64,000 nt of DNA from Leucobacter sp. PH1c (GTDB lineage: Bacteria; Actinomycetota; Actinomycetes; Actinomycetales; Microbacteriaceae): contig NZ_AYMV01000028.1 of NCBI RefSeq assembly GCF_000633415.1, forward strand, positions 62,001 through 126,000, read 5' to 3'. Below, one piece after another: positions 59,101 to 64,000 of the stretch. The position numbers were made by a program, and so were the translations under genes. The notes under the pieces are model-generated. The model worked only from the letters and a program-made list of their open reading frames with translations. It did not search any database and had not been told where the DNA came from. How positions within the stretch are numbered: position 1 is the first letter of the stretch; every line of letters begins with the position of its first letter.

Positions 59101-59601
59101 TCAATCGATCGTTTCGATCGTCATCCAGTTCTCGAAGCAGTGGTTCGCCGCGAGGGAGGTCACACCGATGGTGGCGCGACCGCCGAGGCCGAACTCCTCG
59201 CCGAAGACGTCGCGGAACAGGTCCGTCGCGCCGGAGGAGACGAGGTTGACATCGACGAAATCGGGGTCGGCGACCACGAAGTTGAGCGAGTTCACGAGGC
59301 ACTTGACGCGATCGAGCGAGCCGAGCGCGAGACGCATCGTGCCGAGGCAGTTGAGCGCCGTGCGGCGAGCGGCCTGGTAGCCCTCCTCGATCGTGACGTC
59401 CTTGCCGAGCTTGCCGGCGTGGATCGGCTGGCCGTTCTTCCCGAGCGCGTCCTCGACGTGGCCCGACAGGAACAGCAGGTTGCCCGTCTGGTGGTACGCC
59501 TTCATCGAGCCGTAGTAGGTCCCGTGGTAGCCGCCCTGGCTGTAATCGGGGATCTCCAGGCCGAGCTCAGCAACACGGGCTTCAAACGAAACAGACACCA
59601 T
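59101..59601 (-). CDS. RidA/YjgF-family protein
   Basis: 166 residues from ATG 59601, which has AAGGAG four bases upstream. Chorismate-mutase-like fold of the Rid superfamily: LLFLSGHVED, the YQAARRTALNCLGTMRLALGSLDRV helix and GRATIGVTSLAANHCFENWMTIE, where the Arg corresponds to the carboxylate-binding Arg of RidA. RidA deaminates reactive enamines and imines made by PLP enzymes; a divergent member like this may act on a specific catabolite. First gene of the Liv/GntR/GGT unit. Confidence 0.9.
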   Translation of the reverse strand: MVSVSFEARVAELGLEIPDYSQGGYHGTYYGSMKAYHQTGNLLFLSGHVEDALGKNGQPIHAGKLGKDVTIEEGYQAARRTALNCLGTMRLALGSLDRVKCLVNSLNFVVADPDFVDVNLVSSGATDLFRDVFGEEFGLGGRATIGVTSLAANHCFENWMTIETID

Positions 59602-59647
59602 TATCTCCTTCATCAAACGTTGGATTGGAGCCGGTCGAGGTGACAAC

Positions 59648-59660
59648 TTGGTCTGACCAA
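59648..59660. promoter_or_regulatory. FadR-type operator TTGGTCTGACCAA
   Basis: Perfect palindrome matching the FadR-subfamily consensus TGGTnnnACCA, 46 bases upstream of the RidA-like start and just downstream of the probable transcription start. The FadR-type regulator of the same unit (53579-54298) is the natural binder. Confidence 0.75.
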
Positions 59661-59677
59661 ATGACCGACTGACGATG

Positions 59678-59683
59678 ATGCTA
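59678..59683 (-). promoter_or_regulatory. -10 candidate of the RidA-Liv unit
   Basis: TAGCAT on the minus strand; a start near 59671 would place the operator at about +11 to +23, a roadblock position. The -35 is not recognisable. Confidence 0.35.
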
Positions 59684-59873
59684 TCAGCGGAAGATCGCCG
59701 AGGAGAAGCGTGGGATCGAGACAAAGATCACGGGGAGAACTTGGAGCACTGCGACAAGAGTGTGCGGAAAAATCCCTGATGAGCACATACGTCCATCGTC
59801 ATGCGCTACGTGCCATTGCAACGGCGGATGGATTCGGGGCGGGATGTCGCGTTCCGCGCCGCGCACAACGCAC

Positions 59874-59918
59874 AACGGGTGCGGCCCGGGTGAGATGATC
59901 ACCCGGGCCGCACCCGTT
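59874..59918 (-). terminator. 20-bp perfect hairpin downstream of pyrE
   Basis: 59874-59893 is the exact reverse complement of 59899-59918, loop GATGA. It is the second of two hairpins after pyrE and shields the RidA-Liv promoter from read-through. Confidence 0.85.
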
Positions 59919-59930
59919 CCTCCGGCCCGT

Positions 59931-59962
59931 CCGCAGCGGGTCCTTCCGGACCCCGCCTGCGG
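59931..59962 (-). terminator. First hairpin after pyrE
   Basis: CCGCAG, CGGG and TCC (59931-59943) pair with GGA, CCCG and CTGCGG (59948-59962) with two single-base bulges, 18 bases past the pyrE stop. Confidence 0.6.
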
Positions 59963-59979
59963 CGGACCAGCGCAGTCCC

Positions 59980-60534
59980 TTACTGAGGATCGAGCCCCAG
60001 ATCCTCGAGCCCGATCGCGTAGCGGTACTCGTAGCCGGCCGCCTCGATGCGCGCCTTGGCGGGCGCCTGGCGATCCACCACCACGGCGACGGCGGCGATC
60101 TCCGCGCCGACCTTCTCGAGCGCCTCGATGGCCTGCAGCGGCGAGCCGCCCGTCGTCGAGGTGTCCTCGACCACGATGACGCGCTTCCCCTGCAGATCCG
60201 GCCCCTCGACCTGACGGCCGCGGCCGTGATCCTTCGGCGCCTTGCGCACCACGAAGGAATCGTAGACCTCGCCGCGCGCGACCCCCTGGTGCATGATCGC
60301 CGAAGCGATCGGATCCGCACCCATCGTGAGCCCGCCGACCGCGACCACGCCGTCGACATCGGCGATCAGGTCGAGCATGACCTGGCCGATGAGCGGCGCC
60401 GCACGGTGGTCCAGGCTGAGCTTGCGCAGATCGATGTAGTAGGTGGCCTTCTTCCCGCTCGTGAGCGTGAAGTCGCCGTGGAACACGGCCTCGCTGGTGA
60501 TGAGGTCGATGAGCTGTTCGCGCGCGGTCGTCAT
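59980..60534 (-). CDS. pyrE: Orotate phosphoribosyltransferase
   Basis: 184-residue enzyme adding ribose phosphate from PRPP to orotate in pyrimidine synthesis. The PRPP loop is VIVVEDTSTTGGS, with TLTSGKKATYYIDLRKLSLD at the N-terminus and GGLTMGADPIASAI. ATG 60534 lies seven bases after a TAGAAT -10 box, without a ribosome site, so the mRNA is probably leaderless. The TAG of that box is also the lysA stop codon. Two hairpins follow the gene. Confidence 0.96.
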   Translation of the reverse strand: MTTAREQLIDLITSEAVFHGDFTLTSGKKATYYIDLRKLSLDHRAAPLIGQVMLDLIADVDGVVAVGGLTMGADPIASAIMHQGVARGEVYDSFVVRKAPKDHGRGRQVEGPDLQGKRVIVVEDTSTTGGSPLQAIEALEKVGAEIAAVAVVVDRQAPAKARIEAAGYEYRYAIGLEDLGLDPQ

Positions 60535-60541
60535 GGGGACG

Positions 60542-60547
60542 ATTCTA
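60542..60547 (-). promoter_or_regulatory. -10 box of pyrE, overlapping the lysA stop
   Basis: TAGAAT on the minus strand, one mismatch from consensus, seven bases before ATG 60534. Its first three bases are the lysA TAG stop. Confidence 0.6.
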
Positions 60548-61864
60548 TCGCGCGGCCTCGATGGCCGGCGCGTGGAGCCGCAGCAGGTCCTCGTAGGTCT
60601 CGCGACGCGCGACGAGCCGCGACTCACCGTTCTGCACGAACACGATCGCGGGCCGGAGCGCCCCGTTGTAGTTGTTGCTGAGCGTGTACGAGTAGGCGCC
60701 GGTCGTCGCGAGCACCACGAGATCACCGATGCGCGCCTCGGGCAGCGCCGCCCCGTCGATGAGCAGGTCGCCCGATTCGCACTGGCGCCCCACGAGCTGC
60801 ACCGACTCCGCCCACGGCTCCGTCACGCGGTTCGCGAGGACGGCCTCGAAGCGCTGATCGGTGAGCGCGACGTCGAGCATGTCGGCCATGCCGCCGTTGA
60901 CCGCGACGAACGTGTCGCCCGTGCGCTTCACGGAGAGCACGTCGTAGACCGTGACACCGGCGCGGGCGACGATCGAGCGCCCCGGCTCGATGAGGAGGCG
61001 CGCGCCCTCGGGCAGGTGCTCGCGCGCGGCCGCGACGATCTCGTCGAGGTACTCCTCGACCGTCGGGGCGTCATCCGTGTAGGTGTACTTCACTCCGAGC
61101 CCGCCGCCCACGTCGTACGTGGCGAACTCGCCCGCGGTCGAGATCTTCTCGACCGCCTCCGCGAACTGGCGGGTGTTGAGGATCTGCGAGCCGATGTGCA
61201 GGTGCACGCCCTCGAACTCCATGAGCGGGTGCGCGCGCATGCGCTCGATGGCGCGCAGCGCCTGGTCCATCGGCAGACCGAACTTCGAGCGGGAGCCGCC
61301 CGTGGCCTGGGAGGCGTGCGTCTCGGCGTCGACGCCGGGGATCACGCGGAGCAGCATCGCCTGCGGTCGGGTGAGGAGCCGCTCGAGGCGGTCGAGCTCG
61401 TCCTCGTTGTCGACCACGATCGCGCCGATCCCGGCCGCGAGCGCGAGCTCGAGCTCCGCATCGGACTTCGCGTTGCCGTGGAAGTGGAGCTTTGCCGGGT
61501 CCACTCCGGCCGCGAGCGCGAGCTGCAGCTCGCCACCGCCCGCGATGTCGACCGAGAGCCCCTCCTCCTGCGCCACGCGGTACATCCCGACGATCGGCAG
61601 CGACTTCGAGGCGAAGAGCACCTCGGAGTTGGGCCAGCGCTCCGCGAGCCCGTCGACGAAGCGGCGGATCTGGCGGCGGAGCCCGGCCTCGTCGAACACG
61701 TGGAGCGGCGTTCCGTACTGCGCGGCCAGCTCGGTCACGGGCACCCCGCCGATGGCGAGCACCCCGTCGGCGGTGACCGCCGACTCCTCGGGCAGCACGT
61801 CCCAGAGCTCGGCGAGCCGGGTGCCTTCCGGGGCGGGCTGTGCGGCGGCGGTGTTCTGATCCAT
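60545..61864 (-). CDS. lysA: Diaminopimelate decarboxylase
   Basis: 439-residue fold-type III PLP enzyme making lysine from meso-diaminopimelate. PLP Lys is in EVLFASKSLPIV (about residue 87); other markers are FHGNAKSDAELELAL, GVHLHIGSQI, DVGGGLGVKYT, EPGRSIVA, GRQCESGDLL (Cys-Glu pair) and GAYSYTLSNNYNG. ATG 61864 has GAGAGG about eight bases upstream. It starts the transcript that runs into pyrE and is divergent from the sirtuin gene across the low-complexity repeat tract. Confidence 0.95.
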   Translation of the reverse strand: MDQNTAAAQPAPEGTRLAELWDVLPEESAVTADGVLAIGGVPVTELAAQYGTPLHVFDEAGLRRQIRRFVDGLAERWPNSEVLFASKSLPIVGMYRVAQEEGLSVDIAGGGELQLALAAGVDPAKLHFHGNAKSDAELELALAAGIGAIVVDNEDELDRLERLLTRPQAMLLRVIPGVDAETHASQATGGSRSKFGLPMDQALRAIERMRAHPLMEFEGVHLHIGSQILNTRQFAEAVEKISTAGEFATYDVGGGLGVKYTYTDDAPTVEEYLDEIVAAAREHLPEGARLLIEPGRSIVARAGVTVYDVLSVKRTGDTFVAVNGGMADMLDVALTDQRFEAVLANRVTEPWAESVQLVGRQCESGDLLIDGAALPEARIGDLVVLATTGAYSYTLSNNYNGALRPAIVFVQNGESRLVARRETYEDLLRLHAPAIEAAR

Positions 61865-61980
61865 GACGGGTCCTCTCGTGTCTCGACCCAGCGTAGGGCC
61901 GCATCCCGGATCCCGCTTTGGAATTTCGGCACAGCTTTCGTCGCCGCGCCTGACGTTTTCTCCAAGCTGCGATCCGGCGC

Positions 61981-62168
61981 GCGCGTGCTCGTCTTGCGCG
62001 CGAGGTGCGCGTGGTGCGCACGTGGCGCGCGTCTTGCGCGCGTGGCGCGTGGGGCGCGTGGGGCGCGTCTTGCGCGCGTGCGCGCAGCGCGCAGGCCGCG
62101 CAGGCTGGCCCGCCGCGCGCCGCCCCCGCCGCGCGCCGTCCCCGCCGCGCGCCGTGTCCGCCGCGCGG
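61981..62168. repeat. GC-only low-complexity repeats between lysA and the sirtuin gene
   Basis: Three copies of CGTCTTGCGCGCG begin at 61990, 62030 and 62066, within GCGCGTGG-rich sequence. From 62111 a unit CGCCGCGCGCCG recurs at 62127, 62143 and partly 62159, an exact 16-bp period. This fills about half of the 369-base divergent gap; the rest shows nothing recognisable. Confidence 0.8.
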
Positions 62169-62233
62169 AATACCCCCGGCCCGGTCGCGTTGACACCAGC
62201 GGACACGTAAGCTGCACCGCGAAGGGGGCGCAC

Positions 62234-63070
62234 ATGGACCAGGTGGCAGATCTCGCACGGCTCTTCGCCGACGGACCCGTCGCGGTGCTCACCGGCGCCG
62301 ACATCAGCACCGACTCCGGGATCCCCGACTACCGCGGCGCAGGCACCCCGCCGCGCACCCCCATGAGCATCGAGCAGTTCATGGCAGATCCGGCGTACCG
62401 CCGCCGCTTCTGGGCGGGGGCGCGCGTGGGCGCCGGGCCCATGCAGGCGATCGAGCCGAACCCCGGGCACCGCGCCCTCGCACGACTCGAGGCCGCGGGC
62501 CGGATCGACGGGGTCATCACGCAGAACGTCGACGGACTGCACCGCCGGGCGGGATCCCGCTCGGTCGTGGAGCTCCACGGCAGCGGCGCGACCATCCGCT
62601 GCACCGAGTGCGCCGCCCGCTGGACCCGCGCCGAGGTGCTGCACTGGTTCGACGTAGCGAACCCCGGCTACGCCGAGCGCTACGCCGGTGCCCCGCTGAA
62701 CCCGGACGGCGACGCCGAGGTGGGCGAGCTCGACGCCGTGCGCGTGCCCCGCTGCCCCGCCTGCGGCGGCCTCCTGCGCCCCGACGTCGTGTACTTCGGC
62801 GAGGTCGTCCCTCCTTCCGTGTTCGCCGAGGCCGAGCGGCTCGTGAACGAGGCAGGCGCACTCCTCCTCGCGGGCACCTCCCTCGCGGTGAACACGGGCG
62901 TCCGGCTGCTGCATCGCGCCGAGCGGCGCGGGATCCCCGTCGGCGTGATCAATCGCGGCCCGACCGCGGCCGACTCACGCGCGAGCGTGCGCATCGAGGG
63001 CGGCACGACGGAAACGCTCGTGGAACTCGCGGGCCTGCTGGCCCCGGCCGCGCCGGGCGGCGCGGTCTAG
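62234..63070 (+). CDS. Sirtuin-type NAD-dependent protein deacylase
   Basis: 278-residue Sir2 enzyme removing acyl groups from protein lysines with NAD+. NAD-binding TGADISTDSGIPDYRG (20-35), TQNVDGLHRRAG (97-108), catalytic His115 (ELHGS), zinc cysteines C123, C126 and the later CPAC pair, and LLLAGTSLAVNTG. The normal GAGIS glycine is Asp22 here, an odd change at the NAD loop. ATG 62234 has AAGGGGG about six bases upstream. It converges on the YeiH-type gene across a nested inverted repeat. Confidence 0.93.
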   Translation: MDQVADLARLFADGPVAVLTGADISTDSGIPDYRGAGTPPRTPMSIEQFMADPAYRRRFWAGARVGAGPMQAIEPNPGHRALARLEAAGRIDGVITQNVDGLHRRAGSRSVVELHGSGATIRCTECAARWTRAEVLHWFDVANPGYAERYAGAPLNPDGDAEVGELDAVRVPRCPACGGLLRPDVVYFGEVVPPSVFAEAERLVNEAGALLLAGTSLAVNTGVRLLHRAERRGIPVGVINRGPTAADSRASVRIEGGTTETLVELAGLLAPAAPGGAV

Positions 63071-63155
63071 CCGGGCCGCCCGGTCTCGCCGGGCCGCGCA
63101 CTCGCTGGCCCGCGCGCTCGCTTGCCCGCGCACTCACGCGCCCCCTCTCCGTTCT

Positions 63156-63221
63156 CTCGGAGAAATCCAAAATCTCGGAGGCTCCCCCGGGAATCTCTCC
63201 GAGATTCCAGATTTCTCCGAG
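63156..63221. repeat. Nested inverted repeat between converging genes
   Basis: Outer arms 63156-63167 and 63210-63221 (12 bp) and inner arms 63171-63180 and 63197-63206 (10 bp), both perfect, separated symmetrically by 3 bases, with a 16-base loop. All four arms contain TCTCGGAG or its complement. Probably a bidirectional terminator; its modular form is unusual. Confidence 0.8.
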
Positions 63222-63294
63222 GAAATCGGCGGGATCAGAGGCCCCAACGCGCTCTCCCTGCCGCCTGCCCACAGCCCGCAGCTTCGCCGCTCCC

Positions 63295-64000
63295 CTACAG
63301 TGCGCCGGTGAGCGCCATCACGCCGAGCGTCGTCGCGGCGACGAGCACCGACAGGATCCCGCCCAGGATGAGGGGAGTAAATCCTGCCGAGCGGATCGCG
63401 CGCAGGTCGGTCGACATGCCGATTCCCGCGAGCGCCATGGCGACGAGGAACACGCTGATGTGGGTGAGCGCCTCCGCCGCGGGCGCCGGGACGGCCCCCA
63501 GCGAGGTGAGCGTCGCCACGACGAGGAACCCGACGAGGAACCAGGGCACGAGGCCGATGATCCGGCGGAGGGTGAAGCGCTCCCCCTGGCCCGATCGGCG
63601 GCCCTCCATAACGGCGAGGCCGATGCTGATGGGGATGATCATGAGCGTGCGCACGAGCTTCACGACGACGGCGAAGCCGAGCGCGGAGGCGCTGAAAACG
63701 CTCGCCGCCGCGACCACCGAACTCGTATCGTTCACCGCGGTTCCGGCGAACAGGCCGAACGCGTGGGGCGACATGCCGAGCGCGTGGCCGAGGGCCGGGT
63801 AGAGCAGCACCGCGAGGATGTTGAAGAGGAACACCGTCGAAATGGCGTAGGCGATGTCGGCGCTCTTCGCGCGGATCACGGGAGAGATCGCGGCGATCGC
63901 CGAGGCCCCGCAGATCCCCGTGCCGACGCCGACGAGCACGCGCAGATCCCGCTCGACCCCGAGCGCGCGTCCGATGAGCCACGCGCCCAGCAGGCACACT
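63295..64000 (-). CDS. YeiH-family putative sulfate exporter, 5' end outside the window
   Basis: The last ~235 residues of an integral membrane protein of the YeiH/UPF0324 family; the 5' end lies past 64000. Visible helices include LVGVGTGICGASAIAAISPVIRA (the family signature, CGASAIAA), FLFNILAVLLYPALG, GLFAGTAVNDTSSVVAAASVF and the closing MALAGIGMSTDLRAIRSAGFTPLILGG. Members are annotated as putative sulfate exporters; actual substrate is unproven. The Met encoded at 63999 is internal, not the start. Converges on the sirtuin gene. Confidence 0.88.
   Translation of the reverse strand, partial: VCLLGAWLIGRALGVERDLRVLVGVGTGICGASAIAAISPVIRAKSADIAYAISTVFLFNILAVLLYPALGHALGMSPHAFGLFAGTAVNDTSSVVAAASVFSASALGFAVVVKLVRTLMIIPISIGLAVMEGRRSGQGERFTLRRIIGLVPWFLVGFLVVATLTSLGAVPAPAAEALTHISVFLVAMALAGIGMSTDLRAIRSAGFTPLILGGILSVLVAATTLGVMALTGAL

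Noticed and set aside
62191-62214. TTGACA with TAAGCT upstream of the sirtuin gene as a promoter
   Set aside because: The spacer is only 12 bases, too short for a sigma-70 promoter; either box might act with an unseen partner.

Overview
The window is very GC-rich, with actinobacterial codon use, short intergenic gaps and many GTG starts. A TANNNT -10 box repeatedly sits 6-7 bases before the start codon, which implies leaderless mRNAs. Gene content (class C sortase pili, LAXTG-type wall proteins, AccA3-type biotin carboxylase, Eis-like acetyltransferase, HadA/HadB-like dehydratases) fits Microbacteriaceae, perhaps a Leucobacter-like genus. The genus is an inference from content, not a search result. 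No prophage, insertion sequence or CRISPR array is visible.

Layout. (a) 1-3.8 kb, minus strand: a tightly coupled operon hadA-like/hadB-like/murB/DUF2520/panC, with panC cut by the window edge. (b) 3.9-10.5 kb: a DUF937 protein, the biotin carboxylase/BCCP subunit accA3, an Eis-like GNAT enzyme, an MHS-type MFS transporter and a luciferase-like oxidoreductase, punctuated by strong hairpin terminators. (c) 10.5-27.8 kb: a surface and pilus island, mostly minus strand. In transcription order it holds an RCC1-repeat surface protein, a sigma factor fused to a pilin domain, a large tip adhesin (LPLTG), a shaft pilin (LPLTG, YPK pilin motif, E-box), a class C sortase and a large LuxR regulator. After a 530-base gap with hairpins and a small opposite-strand gene comes a beta-helix/MucBP wall protein ending in LAETG.

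(d) 27.9-35 kb: tRNA-Met, tRNA-Thr and tRNA-Ser, a small membrane protein, a HAD phosphatase, serS, a lipid kinase, pheA and pgm. (e) 35-43 kb: a NagD-like phosphatase, then a catabolic unit (HIBADH-like dehydrogenase, aldehyde dehydrogenase, sodium/solute symporter, 39-aa accessory membrane peptide, SHMT-like PLP enzyme) divergent from a PucR-type regulator, with a perfect 16-bp palindrome between them. (f) 43-48.5 kb: a fused acyl-CoA carboxyltransferase, a CaiB-type CoA transferase, an M20 amidohydrolase and two membrane proteins, divergent from an amidase and a double-AsnC regulator.

(g) 51-59.7 kb: a RidA-like protein, a branched-chain-amino-acid-type ABC importer (with LivM and LivG fused in one polypeptide), a FadR-type GntR regulator, a gamma-glutamyltransferase and a TauE-type permease. 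A perfect FadR-type operator lies upstream of the RidA-like gene. (h) 60-64 kb: pyrE, lysA, a low-complexity repeat tract, a sirtuin and a partial YeiH-type exporter.

The standout is the 587-residue protein at 23568-25331. It runs, in one frame, ECF-like sigma region 2, region 4, a zinc-binding anti-sigma-like CxxC...HxxxCxxC module, a membrane segment, a pilin domain closely matching the C-terminal domain of the shaft pilin two genes downstream, an LARTG sorting signal and a second membrane segment. It would place a transcription factor in covalent reach of the pilus-building sortase, suggesting a direct pilus-assembly-to-transcription sensor or a signalling pilus base.
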